Source of the DNA: Agrobacterium vitis
Lineage (GTDB): Bacteria; Pseudomonadota; Alphaproteobacteria; Rhizobiales; Rhizobiaceae
DNA: 64,000 nucleotides
Assembly (NCBI RefSeq): GCF_014926405.1
Contig: NZ_JACXXJ020000005.1
Coordinates: forward strand, 1,679,001 to 1,743,000
Direction: 5' to 3'
The position numbers and the translations under genes are program-made. This document shows, one piece after another, positions 45,511 to 61,909 of this stretch (position 1 is its first letter; every line of letters begins with the position of its first letter). A model generated the notes under the pieces. It made no database searches. It was not told the DNA's origin and was given only the letters and a program-made list of their open reading frames with translations.

Positions 45511-45879
45511 TTAAAGAACTTCAGGAGCCAGCGAGATGATCTTCATGTGGTTCTTAGCGCGAAGTTCGCGCGGAACCGGTCCGAAGATACGGCTGCCGAT
45601 TGGCTCTTTCTTGTTGTCGATAAGAACGGCTGCGTTGTTATCGAAGCGGATGACGCTGCCGTCGGCGCGACGGATGTCCTTGGCGGTGCGAACCACCACG
45701 GCCTTCATCACATCACCCTTTTTCACGCGGCCGCGCGGAATAGCTTCCTTGATCGAAACGACGATAATGTCGCCGACCGAAGCGTATTTGCGCTTAGAAC
45801 CGCCCAGCACTTTGATGCACATGACACGACGCGCGCCGGAATTATCGGCAACGTCGAGGTTAGTCTGCATCTGAATCAT
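45511..45879 (-). CDS. rplN: 50S ribosomal protein L14
   Basis: A 122-residue L14, start [20 protein letters not shown]. It is the first gene of the spc group and is separated from rpsQ by 233 nt with a terminator-like hairpin, so an spc promoter probably lies in 45880-46020. Confidence 0.98.
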   Translation of the reverse strand: MIQMQTNLDVADNSGARRVMCIKVLGGSKRKYASVGDIIVVSIKEAIPRGRVKKGDVMKAVVVRTAKDIRRADGSVIRFDNNAAVLIDNKKEPIGSRIFGPVPRELRAKNHMKIISLAPEVL

Positions 45880-46019
45880 GTCAGGTCGCCTTCTCGTTAT
45901 ACCGGAACGGTTGGGCGATGCCCCCTATTCCGGCTTATGGATCTTTATGTCTTTTCGAGCGGAGGAGGATCTTGCCAAGGTGGTTTCCTTAAAAAGGACC
46001 TTCCCTGCGCTCAAAGCAA

Positions 46020-46045
46020 AAGAACGCTCTCGATGGAGCGTTCTT
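46020..46045 (-). terminator. Terminator-like hairpin between rpsQ and rplN
   Basis: AAGAACGCTC pairs with GAGCGTTCTT, 68 nt past rpsQ; on the minus strand it runs into TTGCTTTG. It falls exactly at the classical S10/spc operon border. Confidence 0.65.
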
Positions 46046-46112
46046 GCGCCGTTGCGGTGCTTCTACAGATTTTTGGGAAAGGCGCAAGTGGCCTCCCCCA
46101 TTTCTCTGCAAA

Positions 46113-46349
46113 TTAAGCCTGGGCGGAAACGACCGTCCAGCACTTATCCTTGGAAATCGGTGCGCATTCCTCAATGGAAACCACGTCACCAATCTTATAC
46201 TGATTGCTCTCGTCGTGAGCCTTGTATTTCTTCGAGCGACGAACGGTCTTCTGAAGCAGTGGGTGAGCGAATCGACGCTCAACCCGAACTACAACTGTCT
46301 TCTCGTTCTTGTCGCTGACCACGACGCCCTGCAGAATGCGTTTCGGCAT
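46113..46349 (-). CDS. rpsQ: 30S ribosomal protein S17
   Basis: A 78-residue S17, start [20 protein letters not shown]. Last gene of the S10 group, 15 nt after rpmC. Confidence 0.97.
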   Translation of the reverse strand: MPKRILQGVVVSDKNEKTVVVRVERRFAHPLLQKTVRRSKKYKAHDESNQYKIGDVVSIEECAPISKDKCWTVVSAQA

Positions 46350-46364
46350 TGTTCTTCTGGTCCT

Positions 46365-46565
46365 TTAGGCCTTGGCTTCTGCCGCCTTCTGGCGGGCAAT
46401 GGTTTTCACGCGGGCGATGTCCTTGCGGACCTCGTTGATGCGCGAGGACTTTTCAAGCTGGCCAGTTGCCTTCTGGAAGCGCAGGTTAAACTGCTCTTTC
46501 TTCAGGTTGCCCAACTCATCCTTCAACTGATCAGCGCTCATGGCGCGTGCATCTGCGGCTTTCAT
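46365..46565 (-). CDS. rpmC: 50S ribosomal protein L29
   Basis: A 66-residue L29. The ATG at 46565, after AAGGATC, gives [20 protein letters not shown]; seven upstream codons overlap the end of rplP and are not used. The [13 protein letters not shown] helix pair is typical. Confidence 0.95.
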   Translation of the reverse strand: MKAADARAMSADQLKDELGNLKKEQFNLRFQKATGQLEKSSRINEVRKDIARVKTIARQKAAEAKA

Positions 46566-46575
46566 GGCTTGATCC

Positions 46576-46989
46576 TTACTCTGCAATGCGCTGTACGAAG
46601 CGCGTTTTCACCGAGAGCTTGGCCGAGCCGAGACGCAGCGCCTCGCGGGCGATTTCCTCGGACACACCGTCGATCTCGAACATCATACGGCCGGGCTTGA
46701 CCTTGCATGCCCAGTATTCAACAGAGCCCTTACCCTTACCCATACGGACTTCGGTAGGCTTTGCCGTTACCGGCACATCGGGGAATACCCGGATCCATAC
46801 ACGACCTGCGCGCTTCATGTAGCGCGTGATCGCGCGGCGAGCCGCTTCGATCTCGCGTGCATTGACGCGGTTGGGCTCAAGAGCCTTCAGGCCGAATTCA
46901 CCGAACGCCAGGTCGAAACCGCCCTTGGCAACGCCCTTGATGCGTCCCTTGAACTGCTTGCGGTACTTGGTACGCTTTGGCTGCAACAT
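46576..46989 (-). CDS. rplP: 50S ribosomal protein L16
   Basis: A 137-residue L16, start [19 protein letters not shown], with [20 protein letters not shown]. It lies 37 nt after rpsC. Confidence 0.98.
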   Translation of the reverse strand: MLQPKRTKYRKQFKGRIKGVAKGGFDLAFGEFGLKALEPNRVNAREIEAARRAITRYMKRAGRVWIRVFPDVPVTAKPTEVRMGKGKGSVEYWACKVKPGRMMFEIDGVSEEIAREALRLGSAKLSVKTRFVQRIAE

Positions 46990-47026
46990 TTATCTATTCT
47001 CCGAACTTTTCTCCGGGCGCGCCTAA

Positions 47027-47740
47027 TCAGGCGTTCTCGCGACGACGGTTGTTGTTGTTGCCGCCTTGGGCGTCGCTTTCCAGCGCCCGGCGCTCGGAGG
47101 CCATTGGATCATGCTCAAGGATTTCACCCTTGAAGATCCAGACCTTGATGCCGCAAATACCATAAGCGGTTGTAGCTTCCGCTACACCGTAATCGATATC
47201 GGCACGCAGCGTATGAAGCGGCACGCGACCTTCGCGGTACCATTCCGTACGAGCGATTTCGGCACCACCGAGACGGCCAGCGCAGGTGATCTTGATGCCT
47301 TCGGCACCCAGACGCATGGCGGACTGTACGGCGCGCTTCATCGCACGACGGAACGCGATACGGCGCTCGAGCTGCTGGGCGATCGACTGAGCGACCAGCG
47401 TTGCATCGACTTCCGGTTTGCGCACTTCAACAATGTTGAGGTGCGTTTCGGAATTGGTCATTTCGGAAAGCTTCTTGCGAAGCTTTTCGATGTCTGCACC
47501 CTTCTTGCCGATGATCAAGCCCGGACGCGCCGAGTGGATCGTGACGCGGCACTTCTTGTGCGGACGCTCGATAACCACCTTGGCGATACCGGCCTGCTTC
47601 AGCTCATCCATCAAATAGGCGCGGATCTTCAGGTCTTCATGAAGAAGCTTGCCGTATTCAGCGTTGTCGGCGAACCAACGGCTATCCCAGGTCCTGTTAA
47701 TGCCCAGGCGGAAACCGATTGGATTGATTTTCTGACCCAT
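47027..47740 (-). CDS. rpsC: 30S ribosomal protein S3
   Basis: A 237-residue S3. The KH RNA-binding loop is [16 protein letters not shown]. The C-terminal tail is rich in Asn and Arg. Its first base overlaps the last base of the rplV stop. Confidence 0.98.
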   Translation of the reverse strand: MGQKINPIGFRLGINRTWDSRWFADNAEYGKLLHEDLKIRAYLMDELKQAGIAKVVIERPHKKCRVTIHSARPGLIIGKKGADIEKLRKKLSEMTNSETHLNIVEVRKPEVDATLVAQSIAQQLERRIAFRRAMKRAVQSAMRLGAEGIKITCAGRLGGAEIARTEWYREGRVPLHTLRADIDYGVAEATTAYGICGIKVWIFKGEILEHDPMASERRALESDAQGGNNNNRRRENA

Positions 47741-48129
47741 TATGCGGCCTCCCCTTTGGCTTCGACTTCGCGCACGACAATCGTCAGATGCGAGAATGGC
47801 TTTTCAATGCGCGATGCGCGGCCACGGCCACGAGCGTGGAACCGCTTCATGGTGATCGATTTACCAACATAGGCTTCGGCGACGATCAACTGATCGACGT
47901 CGAGGTCGTGATTGTTCTCAGCGTTCGCAATAGCCGATTCCAGTGTCTTCTTCACTGTATCTGCAATGCGCTTGCGCGAGAATGTCAGGTCGGCCAGAGC
48001 GCGGTCGACCTTCTTGCCACGGATCAAAGCTGCAACCAGGTTGAGCTTCTGAGGGCTGACGCGGAGCGTGCGCGCAACGGCCTGCGCCTCGTTATCCTTC
48101 AGCCGGCGTTCGGCTTTTGCCTTGCCCAT
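47740..48129 (-). CDS. rplV: 50S ribosomal protein L22
   Basis: A 129-residue L22 with the exit-tunnel hairpin region ending [20 protein letters not shown]. It lies 2 nt after rpsS and overlaps rpsC by one base. Confidence 0.97.
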   Translation of the reverse strand: MGKAKAERRLKDNEAQAVARTLRVSPQKLNLVAALIRGKKVDRALADLTFSRKRIADTVKKTLESAIANAENNHDLDVDQLIVAEAYVGKSITMKRFHARGRGRASRIEKPFSHLTIVVREVEAKGEAA

Positions 48130-48131
48130 CG

Positions 48132-48410
48132 TTACTTCCTCTTCGCTTTCTTGTCCGCACCGTGACCGTAATAGGTCCGGGTCGGAGCGAATTCACCGAA
48201 TTTATGGCCAACCATGTCTTCGTTGACGCTGACCGGGATATGCTTGCTGCCGTTATAGACGCCGAACGTCAAACCGACAAACTGGGGCAAGATCGTGGAC
48301 CGACGGGTCCACATCTTGATCACTTCGCTACGACCGCTCTCACGAACTTTTTCAGCCTTCTTAAGAAGGTAGCCGTCAACGAAGGGGCCTTTCCATACTG
48401 AACGAGCCAT
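48132..48410 (-). CDS. rpsS: 30S ribosomal protein S19
   Basis: A 92-residue S19, start [20 protein letters not shown], with [20 protein letters not shown]. Standard place between rplB and rplV. Confidence 0.98.
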   Translation of the reverse strand: MARSVWKGPFVDGYLLKKAEKVRESGRSEVIKMWTRRSTILPQFVGLTFGVYNGSKHIPVSVNEDMVGHKFGEFAPTRTYYGHGADKKAKRK

Positions 48411-48425
48411 CTCTGACTACCTCTC

Positions 48426-49262
48426 TTACTTCTTCTTCTGGTGGCGGGAACGCATGATGAACTTGTCCGTGGACTTGTTCGACCGCGTACGCTTGCCCTT
48501 GGTCGGCTTACCCCAAGGGGAAACCGGATGACGGCCACCGGAGGTGCGGCCTTCACCACCGCCGTGCGGGTGGTCGACTGGGTTCATGACGACGCCGCGA
48601 ACGTGCGGGCGCTTACCGCGCCAACGCGAACGACCAGCCTTGCCGTCATTGATGTTGCCGTGGTCAGAGTTCGACACGGCGCCGACCGTTGCAAGGCAAG
48701 TGCCATGCACCAGGCGCTGTTCGCCCGAGCTGAGGCGCAGGATAGCCATGCCGGCATCGCGGCCGACCAGCTGAACGTAAGCACCAGCGGAACGGGCAAC
48801 CTGACCACCCTTGCCGGGCTTCAGCTCGACATTGTGAACGATAGAGCCGACCGGGACGTATTGCAGCGGCATAGCGTTGCCGGGCTTGACGTCGACAGCC
48901 TTGTCCGATGCGATAACCTTGTCACCGGCTGCCAAACGCTGCGGAGCAAGGATATAGGCCTGCTCACCATCGGCATAGGTGATCAGCGCAATAAACGCTG
49001 TACGGTTGGGGTCGTATTCCAGACGCTCGACAGTGCCTTCTACGTCAAACTTGCGACGCTTGAAGTCCACCAGACGATAGGTGCGCTTGTGACCACCGCC
49101 CTGAAAGCGAACGGTGATGCGACCGAGATTGTTGCGACCGCCCTTCGAAGACAGACCCTCGGTCAGCGACTTGACAGGCTTGCCCTTGTAAAGGCCCGAC
49201 CGGTCAACGATGACCAGCTGACGCTGGCTCGGGGTTGTCGGATTGAAATTTTTCAATGCCAT
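48426..49262 (-). CDS. rplB: 50S ribosomal protein L2
   Basis: A 278-residue L2 that supports the peptidyl-transferase centre. The conserved [20 protein letters not shown] stretch, with the histidine linked to activity, is intact. Confidence 0.98.
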   Translation of the reverse strand: MALKNFNPTTPSQRQLVIVDRSGLYKGKPVKSLTEGLSSKGGRNNLGRITVRFQGGGHKRTYRLVDFKRRKFDVEGTVERLEYDPNRTAFIALITYADGEQAYILAPQRLAAGDKVIASDKAVDVKPGNAMPLQYVPVGSIVHNVELKPGKGGQVARSAGAYVQLVGRDAGMAILRLSSGEQRLVHGTCLATVGAVSNSDHGNINDGKAGRSRWRGKRPHVRGVVMNPVDHPHGGGEGRTSGGRHPVSPWGKPTKGKRTRSNKSTDKFIMRSRHQKKK

Positions 49263-49273
49263 TTTTCTGTTCC

Positions 49274-49567
49274 TCAGAGACCGGTGGAGACGTCGATGGA
49301 CTGACCCTCGGCGAGCGTAACGATCGCCTTCTTCACATCCTTCTGCTTACCGGCGAAGCCGCGGAAACGCTTAGTCTTGCCCTTGCGGAGCAGCGTATTC
49401 ACAGCTGTGACCTTGACACCGAACAGTGCTTCGACGGCAGCCTTGATTTCAGGCTTGGAAGCAGTCCGGGCGACGTTGAAGACCACCTGGTTAAAATCGG
49501 AAACCAGAGTGGACTTTTCAGTGATCGATGGAGATACGATCACGTCGTAGTGGCGAAGATCAGTCAT
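49274..49567 (-). CDS. rplW: 50S ribosomal protein L23
   Basis: A 97-residue L23, the docking site for trigger factor and SRP at the tunnel exit. The block [20 protein letters not shown] opens it. It overlaps the rplD stop by 4 nt. Confidence 0.97.
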   Translation of the reverse strand: MTDLRHYDVIVSPSITEKSTLVSDFNQVVFNVARTASKPEIKAAVEALFGVKVTAVNTLLRKGKTKRFRGFAGKQKDVKKAIVTLAEGQSIDVSTGL

Positions 49568-50184
49568 TTGAACCGCTCCTCCAGAGCTTCAACCGCAGCC
49601 TTGGAAAGCACGAGCTTACCGCGACGCAGAATGTCATAAACGTTGATGCCCTGAACCGGCAGAACATCGATATTCGGGATGTTCGCGGCAGCGAGCTTGA
49701 AATTGACGTCGAGTTCGACGCCACCGATCACCAGCGCATTCTTCAGCCCAAGAGCTTCGAACACGCCAACGGCGGCCTTGGTCTTGGCATCGGCAGCAAC
49801 AAGCTGATCGACGATGATCAGTTCGTCAGCCTTGAACTTTGCCGAGAGAGCGTGACGCAGAGCGAGCGCGCGAACCTTCTTGGGAAGATCATGCTCGTGG
49901 CTGCGAACGACTGGGCCGTGGGCCTTGCCGCCGCCGCGGAACTGCGGAGCGCGAGCCGAATGGTGACGAGCGCGGCCCGTACCCTTCTGCTTGTACATCT
50001 TGGCACCGGTGCGCGATACTTCGGCACGGGTCTTGGTCTTGTGTGTGCCCTGCTGCTTCTTGGCAAGCTGCCAACGAACCATGCGAGCAATGATATCTTG
50101 ACGAGGTTCGAGGCCGAAAATGGCGTCGGACAGGGAAACCGTACCGGCATCCGTCCCCTCGAGGGTTTTGACGTTGAGTTCCAT
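49564..50184 (-). CDS. rplD: 50S ribosomal protein L4
   Basis: A 206-residue L4. Its tunnel loop ([20 protein letters not shown], ~65-85) is clear. In E. coli L4 also represses the S10 operon; a hairpin upstream of rplC here is a possible target. Confidence 0.97.
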   Translation of the reverse strand: MELNVKTLEGTDAGTVSLSDAIFGLEPRQDIIARMVRWQLAKKQQGTHKTKTRAEVSRTGAKMYKQKGTGRARHHSARAPQFRGGGKAHGPVVRSHEHDLPKKVRALALRHALSAKFKADELIIVDQLVAADAKTKAAVGVFEALGLKNALVIGGVELDVNFKLAAANIPNIDVLPVQGINVYDILRRGKLVLSKAAVEALEERFK

Positions 50185-50196
50185 GGTTTGGCTCCC

Positions 50197-50838
50197 TTAC
50201 TTCGCTGCCGACTTGACGGCGTCGCGCACGATGATCCAGGAACCCTTGGAACCGGGCACAGCGCCCTTCACCAGGATAAGGCCACGATCTTCATCGGTCG
50301 AAACGACTTCCAGATTCTGGGTGGTGACGCGGGTCTGACCCATGTGACCGGCCATACGCTTGCCCTTCCAGACCTTACCCGGATCCTGGTTGGAACCAGT
50401 CGAACCGTGCGAGCGGTGCGAGACGGACACGCCGTGGGTTGCACGAAGACCACCGAAATTGTGGCGCTTCATGGCACCGGCAAAACCCTTACCGATCGTG
50501 GTACCGGTCACGTCAACCAACTGACCGGCTTCAAAATGACCAGCCTTCAGCTCGGAGCCGACATCCATGAGGTTGTCTTCGGAAACGCGAAATTCGACGA
50601 GCTTAGCCTTGGGCTCGACGTTTGCAGCGGCAAAATTGCCGCGCATTGCCTTGGATGTATTCTTGACCTTGGCCTGACCGGCGCCGAGCTGAACGGCAGT
50701 GTAGCCGTGCTTATCGACAGTCCGCTGAGCCAGGACCTGGCAATTATCCAAGCGTAGTACTGTTACCGGGACATGCTCGCCGGCGTCATTATAGACCCGG
50801 GTCATTCCCACTTTCTGTGCAATCACACCTGAACGCAT
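50197..50838 (-). CDS. rplC: 50S ribosomal protein L3
   Basis: A 213-residue L3 with start [20 protein letters not shown] and the [20 protein letters not shown] methylation-site region. It is set 171 nt after rpsJ, with a hairpin just before its ribosome site. Confidence 0.98.
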   Translation of the reverse strand: MRSGVIAQKVGMTRVYNDAGEHVPVTVLRLDNCQVLAQRTVDKHGYTAVQLGAGQAKVKNTSKAMRGNFAAANVEPKAKLVEFRVSEDNLMDVGSELKAGHFEAGQLVDVTGTTIGKGFAGAMKRHNFGGLRATHGVSVSHRSHGSTGSNQDPGKVWKGKRMAGHMGQTRVTTQNLEVVSTDEDRGLILVKGAVPGSKGSWIIVRDAVKSAAK

Positions 50839-50863
50839 CGGTTCATTCCTCTTGAGAGTAAAA

Positions 50864-50883
50864 CAAGGGCCCTACGGCCCTTG
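50864..50883 (-). terminator. Terminator/attenuator-like hairpin before rplC
   Basis: On the minus strand CAAGGGCC-GTAG-GGCCCTTG is followed at once by TTTTAC, 26 nt before the rplC ATG. It could attenuate transcription after rpsJ or act as a regulatory leader for rplC. Confidence 0.6.
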
Positions 50884-51009
50884 CCCGCCTCTTTGTTTAA
50901 GGATTCCATTCCAGTCCTTCCAGACTTTCAGGTTTCCCGTTTCGAGAAGTCGTTGGCAGGTCTTGCCACGTACCTTCCTTGTTATTTCGGCTCTCGCCGG
51001 AATTGGTTT

Positions 51010-51318
51010 TTAAAGCTTGATTTCGACGTCTACGCCAGCAGCCAGGTCGAGCTTCATCAAAGCATCGACGGTCTGCGGAGTCGGATCAACGATGTCCAGC
51101 AGACGCTTATGCGTGCGCATTTCAAACTGTTCGCGGCTCTTCTTGTCGACGTGAGGCGAACGGTTAACGGTGAATTTTTCAATACGGGTCGGAAGCGGAA
51201 CCGGGCCGCGGACGCTTGCACCGGTGCGCTTGGCGGTAGAAACGATCTCCCGCGTAGAGGCATCGAGAACCCGGTGATCAAACGCCTTCAGGCGGATACG
51301 GATATTCTGGCCGTTCAT
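51010..51318 (-). CDS. rpsJ: 30S ribosomal protein S10
   Basis: A 102-residue S10 (also NusE in antitermination), start [20 protein letters not shown], with the [20 protein letters not shown] end. AAGGAC lies before the ATG. First gene of the S10 group, 321 nt after tuf. Confidence 0.98.
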   Translation of the reverse strand: MNGQNIRIRLKAFDHRVLDASTREIVSTAKRTGASVRGPVPLPTRIEKFTVNRSPHVDKKSREQFEMRTHKRLLDIVDPTPQTVDALMKLDLAAGVDVEIKL

Positions 51319-51383
51319 TCGACGTGTCCTTATTCGTTTTTCTTAAACGTCCCCGCTCACGCAAAGACAGTGAATTACCAATT

Positions 51384-51406
51384 TCTGGCCGGCCCCGTAT
51401 TGTCAA
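51384..51406 (-). promoter_or_regulatory. Possible S10 operon promoter (-35 element)
   Basis: A consensus TTGACA on the minus strand (51401-51406) lies ~83 nt before rpsJ. The -10 box at the right spacing is poor (AATTGG), so this is tentative. The rest of 51319-51590 shows no gene. Confidence 0.3.
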
Positions 51407-51590
51407 AAATCACAAGGACGGTTCGACGTCCATGTCACCTTACTGCATCAGGGGCCCTACCAGTGCAACCCAAGACCGGGCCGCGAAACTTAGCAGAGCC
51501 AGAGGAAAGAGGGGCGATACGCCGCTCTTCCTTGTTCGTGGCGGGGGCATACAACGTCCCCGTCAATTCGTCAACTGATTCCCGGAAATA

Positions 51591-51621
51591 AAGAAGCGCG
51601 GCATTGAATGCCGCGCTTCTT
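51591..51621 (-). terminator. Terminator after tuf
   Basis: A perfect 14-bp stem (arms 51591-51604 and 51608-51621) with a 3-nt loop, 19 nt past the tuf stop; the minus-strand tail is TATTTCC. Confidence 0.8.
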
Positions 51622-51639
51622 CGTCTGTATGAAGACGTC

Positions 51640-52815
<1,176 letters not shown>

Positions 52816-52886
52816 TTTCGGCTCTCCATTATCTCATCCCCATGAAGGGGGAAATTCCTGTTATCAGTTCCGGCGGGTTACCCCGA

Positions 52887-54986
52887 TCATTTCTGACCGG
52901 AGTACTTTGCCTGAATTTCGGCAGCGACATTGCTCGGAACGGGCGAATAGTGATCGAACACCATCGAGTACTGAGCGCGACCCTGGCTCATGGAGCGCAG
53001 GTTGTCGACATATTTGAACATGTTGGCCAGCGGCACATGCGCGTTGATGACAACGGCGATACCACGGCTTTCCTGGCCCTGGATCTGACCACGGCGGGAG
53101 TTCAGGTCGCCGATCACGTCACCGACGTAATCTTCAGGGGTCACAACTTCAACCTTCATCATCGGCTCAAGCAGCTGTGCACCAGCCTTCTTTGCTGCTT
53201 CACGGAAGCAAGCGCGAGACGCGATTTCGAACGCCAGAACCGACGAGTCAACATCGTGGTAAGCACCGTCGATGAGCGTCGCCTTGACGCCGAGCATCGG
53301 GAAGCCAGCCAGCGGACCAGAAGACAGAACGCTTTCGATACCCTTCTGAACGCCAGGGATGTATTCCTTGGGAACAGAGCCACCGACGATCTTCGAATCG
53401 AACTTGAACTCATCACCTTCAGGATTGGGTTCGAAGATGATCTTGACGCGGGCGAACTGACCCGTACCACCAGACTGCTTCTTGTGAGTGTAGTCTTCTT
53501 CGTGCTGACGCGTAATGGTTTCGCGATAGGCAACCTGCGGCGCGCCGACAGTTGCTTCTACCTTGAACTCACGACGCATACGGTCGACGATGATGTCGAG
53601 GTGAAGTTCACCCATGCCGGCGATGATCGTCTGGCCAGATTCCTGGTCGGTCTTGACGCGGAAGGACGGATCCTCAGCAGCAAGACGGTTGAGCGCGAGA
53701 CCCATCTTTTCCTGGTCGCCCTTGGTCTTCGGCTCGATGGCGATCTGAATGACCGGCTCGGGGAATTCCATGCGCTCGAGGATAACCTGGTTCAGGGGAT
53801 CGCAGAGCGTATCGCCCGTGGTGCTTTCCTTCAGGCCTGCCAGGGCAACGATGTCGCCTGCAAAGGCTTCTTCGATGTCTTCACGGCTGTTGGAATGCAT
53901 CTGGAGCATACGGCCAACGCGTTCGCGCTTTTCCTTGACCGTGTTCATGACCGATGCGCCCTTTTCGAGCTTGCCGGAGTAGATACGGCAGAATGTCAGC
54001 GAACCGACGAAGGGGTCGTTCATGATCTTGAACGCCAGCATCGACAAAGGCTCGGCATCATCAGGATGACGTTCGATTTCACCGTCGGTCTTAACATCGA
54101 TACCCTTGATAGCAGGGATATCGAGCGGAGAAGGAAGATACTCACAAACAGCGTCGAGCAAAGGCTGAACGCCCTTGTTCTTGAAGGCAGTACCGCAGAA
54201 CATCGGATGGAACTTGACTTCAATCGTGCCCTGACGAACGAGAGCGCGGATCTTGTCATTATCAGGCATGATGCCGTTCAGGTAGTCTTCCATCGCCTGT
54301 TCGTCGATCTCGACAACGGTCTCGATCAGCTTTTCGCGATATTCAACGGCCTTTTCCTTCAGGTCATCAGGGATTTCCGTAACGTCCCAAGCCGCGCCCA
54401 GAGATTCATCGCGCCAAACGAGAGCGTTCATCTCGATCAGGTCAACAACGCCCTTGAACTCTGTCTCAGCGCCGATTGGCAGCTGCATAACAACAGCGGT
54501 GGCACCGAGACGGGTCTTGATCATTTCTACCGAACGGTAAAAGTCAGCGCCGGTCTTGTCCATCTTGTTGCAGAAGATCATCCGCGGAACGTTGTACTTT
54601 TCAGCCTGACGCCAAACAGTTTCCGTCTGCGGCTCAACGCCTGCGTTGGCATCGAGGAGCGCGATAGCGCCGTCGAGAACCCGAAGCGAACGTTCTACTT
54701 CAATCGTGAAGTCAACGTGGCCGGGGGTGTCGATGATGTTGAAGCGGCGCATCTTGCCATCGCGACCCTTCCAATAGGTCGTGGTCGCAGCAGAGGTGAT
54801 GGTGATACCACGCTCCTGCTCCTGCTCCATCCAGTCCATCGTGGCTGCGCCATCATGAACTTCGCCGATCTTGTGCGACTTGCCGGTGTAGTAGAGAATC
54901 CGCTCAGTCGTCGTGGTCTTGCCGGCGTCGATATGCGCCATGATCCCGAAATTGCGGTAGTCTTCGATTTTATATTCGCGAGCCAT
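52887..54986 (-). CDS. fusA: Elongation factor G
   Basis: A 699-residue translocation GTPase. The start at 54986, after AAAGGCAG, gives [20 protein letters not shown]; the 44 codons upstream overlap rpsG and are not real. Motifs are [20 protein letters not shown] and [10 protein letters not shown]. It lies 34 nt after rpsG. Confidence 0.98.
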   Translation of the reverse strand: MAREYKIEDYRNFGIMAHIDAGKTTTTERILYYTGKSHKIGEVHDGAATMDWMEQEQERGITITSAATTTYWKGRDGKMRRFNIIDTPGHVDFTIEVERSLRVLDGAIALLDANAGVEPQTETVWRQAEKYNVPRMIFCNKMDKTGADFYRSVEMIKTRLGATAVVMQLPIGAETEFKGVVDLIEMNALVWRDESLGAAWDVTEIPDDLKEKAVEYREKLIETVVEIDEQAMEDYLNGIMPDNDKIRALVRQGTIEVKFHPMFCGTAFKNKGVQPLLDAVCEYLPSPLDIPAIKGIDVKTDGEIERHPDDAEPLSMLAFKIMNDPFVGSLTFCRIYSGKLEKGASVMNTVKEKRERVGRMLQMHSNSREDIEEAFAGDIVALAGLKESTTGDTLCDPLNQVILERMEFPEPVIQIAIEPKTKGDQEKMGLALNRLAAEDPSFRVKTDQESGQTIIAGMGELHLDIIVDRMRREFKVEATVGAPQVAYRETITRQHEEDYTHKKQSGGTGQFARVKIIFEPNPEGDEFKFDSKIVGGSVPKEYIPGVQKGIESVLSSGPLAGFPMLGVKATLIDGAYHDVDSSVLAFEIASRACFREAAKKAGAQLLEPMMKVEVVTPEDYVGDVIGDLNSRRGQIQGQESRGIAVVINAHVPLANMFKYVDNLRSMSQGRAQYSMVFDHYSPVPSNVAAEIQAKYSGQK

Positions 54987-55020
54987 AGTGGACTGCCTTT
55001 CGATATTCGATCGTCTAAGA

Positions 55021-55521
<501 letters not shown>

Positions 55522-55573
55522 TTATCACGCGGAGAACCTCGCGCAGCGCTGAATTTCAAAGAAGGCTTCCGAC

Positions 55574-55945
55574 TTACTTCGGACGCTTTGCACCATACTT
55601 GGAACGGCGCTGCTTACGGTTCTTGACACCCTGGGTATCGAGAACACCACGGATGATGTGGTAACGAACGCCAGGCAAGTCCTTGACGCGGCCGCCACGG
55701 ATCATGACGACAGAGTGTTCCTGCAGGTTGTGGCCTTCACCCGGAATGTAGCCGATGACTTCGAAGCCATTGGTCAAACGGATCTTGGCAACCTTACGCA
55801 GAGCCGAGTTCGGCTTCTTCGGGGTCGTGGTATAAACGCGGGTGCAAACACCGCGCTTCTGTGGATTTTCCTGCAAGGCAGGAACCTTGTTGCGCTTTAC
55901 CTGCGCCTGACGCGGCTTGCGGATCAGCTGATTTACGGTAGGCAT
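55574..55945 (-). CDS. rpsL: 30S ribosomal protein S12
   Basis: A 123-residue S12. The start at 55945, after AAGGGATGG, gives [20 protein letters not shown]; the upstream extension is not coding. The decoding-site stretches [12 protein letters not shown] and [13 protein letters not shown] keep the lysines where streptomycin-resistance changes arise, so this reads as the sensitive allele. Confidence 0.98.
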
Positions 55946-56624
55946 AGAACCATCCCTTATAATTCTTGTCACTTGAGCCTTTTCAGGCCCGTTTGTGCCG
56001 TTTCCGGCGGCGCTCGCACAATTTTCGCCATGCGCGAATGTGGCCCGATCCGGACTTCCGGATGGACCACAAAAAGCAGAGGACGCATGCGAATGCGTCA
56101 TGCGTGCAGCATTCATGTCTTCAAAGTGCGTTTGGATCCTAAGCCTGGGGCAAACTTCAGAACAATATGTCCTGAAAGTTATAACCGTGCATTGGCTCCG
56201 ATGCGGGGCGTACTACTGTTTTCACCCCGTTCCGTCAAGCCATGGCGCAAAATTAATAGCTCTCCAAAGCCCTGTGGCCGCTTTGGTCCCGGCCTATTTG
56301 CGGTTATGACGGGTTTCGGTCGATTATGCAATTGTCATCGGCCAATTCCGGGCTTGAGGATGCCGATTTTCAGCCTGCGATAGAAGAATCGTTTTCATGC
56401 CTGCCAAACGGCGGGTTTTGCACATGAAGCTGGGTGTTTTGGGATTTGCATCCAGCCTTCAGCTTGACGACGGCGGATGGCTCTATAACGATGAAATTAT
56501 CGATTAGGTTATTGTGCCGAAACGATTCCCGGCTACAAGACTTTCTAACCGTTGCTATCGCGGTCACCTGGCGGCTCGCTTGTCTCGAGCCAGAAGAAAG
56601 GCGACCCGTCATAAGGACCGACTG
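55946..56624. other. Intergenic region upstream of the str operon
   Basis: This 679-nt region separates the minus-strand rpsL from a plus-strand small gene. No supported gene is present. It should hold the str promoter. Visible structure: a 6-bp stem ATCCGG-ACTT-CCGGAT near 56060, an ACGCAT-rich palindromic patch near 56080, and the dyad described at 56156-56176. Confidence 0.5.
56156..56176. promoter_or_regulatory. Dyad upstream of the str operon
   Basis: TTCAG-N-ACA-N3-TGT-N-CTGAA, a 21-bp interrupted palindrome, lies ~211 nt before the rpsL start. It looks like a protein-binding site; the binder is unknown. Confidence 0.35.
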
Positions 56625-56918
56625 ATGATTTCGACCCCTGACAATGACAATAATTCGGACGGACCGATGGTCTTCATCATCATTGCCAAGGCCTATGAAG
56701 AAACGGGCACCGAAGGCATTGACCTGCATATTCTGCTGAGAGCGCCCGATGACGATTCCGCCGTGCGCGAGGCTTTGAATGCACTGGCCGAGGAAGGCTT
56801 TCTGGAAGCCGACCTGGACCAGATCGGCATGGTGACCGAGCCTCCGTCAGACGAGCCGCATGCCTCGGCCTATCAGGGCGCACTCGAAGGTGAAGTGGCG
56901 ATCATCCGCTTCAACTGA
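56625..56918 (+). CDS. Small acidic protein of unknown function
   Basis: A 97-residue acidic protein. The ATG at 56625 follows ATAAGGACC; a longer frame from 56514 adds basic residues unlike the rest and is rejected. It starts with a polar STPDNDNNSDG tail, then VFIIIAKAYEETGTEGIDLH and an acidic helical middle. I recognise no domain. It is 11 nt before the NUDIX gene and on the opposite strand from the ribosomal genes around it, so the two form a small operon. Confidence 0.6.
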   Translation: MISTPDNDNNSDGPMVFIIIAKAYEETGTEGIDLHILLRAPDDDSAVREALNALAEEGFLEADLDQIGMVTEPPSDEPHASAYQGALEGEVAIIRFN

Positions 56919-56929
56919 GTGAGCCATGA

Positions 56930-57364
56930 ATGACAGGACATGTCATTGAAAGGGTCCTTGTCTATGCAGCCGACCGCGACCGGCTCTTGGTCTTCGATGA
57001 GCCGGATTTTCCACATATTCTACCGCAGGTGCCAGGTGGCACCGTTGAACACGGTGAAAGCCCCAGCGCTGCGGCTTGTCGTGAATTCGAAGAGGAGACG
57101 GGCTTTGCCTGTCCCTCGCCTCCCCGCTTTCTGACTTCTGTCTGTTATCGGGATGTTCGAGATGGCGTTTCCATCCACCACAAGCGCCATTTTTTCCACC
57201 TGCCTTTGCTTCGCTCTCTCTATCCGCAGAGCTGGTTTCACAGCGAAACAACACCTCACGGCGGTGGTGCTCCGGTGCTGTTTTCCTTCTTCTGGTTAAA
57301 CCTGGATGAGGCAAGCCAGCGGCTAGGCTATGAGCATGGCGCCGCCCTGCCCCTGCTTCTTTAG
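56930..57364 (+). CDS. NUDIX hydrolase
   Basis: A 144-residue NUDIX protein that would cleave a nucleoside diphosphate linked to another group. The full NUDIX box is present at ~36-58: GGTVEHGESPSAAAC then REFEEETGF, with all catalytic acids. The substrate is not readable. It follows the small acidic gene by 11 nt and ends before a terminator shared with rpoC. Confidence 0.88.
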   Translation: MTGHVIERVLVYAADRDRLLVFDEPDFPHILPQVPGGTVEHGESPSAAACREFEEETGFACPSPPRFLTSVCYRDVRDGVSIHHKRHFFHLPLLRSLYPQSWFHSETTPHGGGAPVLFSFFWLNLDEASQRLGYEHGAALPLLL

Positions 57365-57460
57365 ATCTGTATGGTTCTCATTGAGCCAAGCACCGGATTA
57401 CATTTCCCACTGATAAGCCCGAACAAACTCCGACCTTCGCTAAGCAACATCATAAAACGG

Positions 57461-57496
57461 AAAAGCCGCCCGGATCGCTCCGGACGGCTTTTTTAT
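57461..57496. terminator. Bidirectional terminator between NUDIX and rpoC genes
   Basis: AAAAGCCG and CCGGA pair with TCCGG and CGGCTTTT around a TCGC loop, followed on the plus strand by TTTTTTATTT and on the minus strand by TTTTCCGTTTT. It lies between two convergent genes, 18 nt past rpoC. Confidence 0.9.
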
Positions 57497-57513
57497 TTCG
57501 ACTGCTGCACCGA

Positions 57514-61725
<4,212 letters not shown>

Positions 61726-61871
61726 GCCTATCTCCTTGTGGGGCCTGGGGCCCTCAGCTTGGCAACGATTGCGGCCCTTCCCGGGAAGCCGCACCGCGCC
61801 TTAAAACGACAATAACCGCTGAATGCGGCAAAAGTCCCCGCGCCGGTTGAACTTTACAACTGGCGGAGGAC

Positions 61872-61897
61872 GGCGCGCGCATCGAAACGCGCGCGCC
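61872..61897 (-). promoter_or_regulatory. GC-only hairpin in the rpoB-rpoC gap
   Basis: GGCGCGCGC pairs with GCGCGCGCC around an 8-nt loop, 12 nt past rpoB. There is no T tract, so it is more likely a processing or stability element than a terminator. Confidence 0.45.
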
Positions 61898-61909
61898 CCA
61901 CTGTCACTG

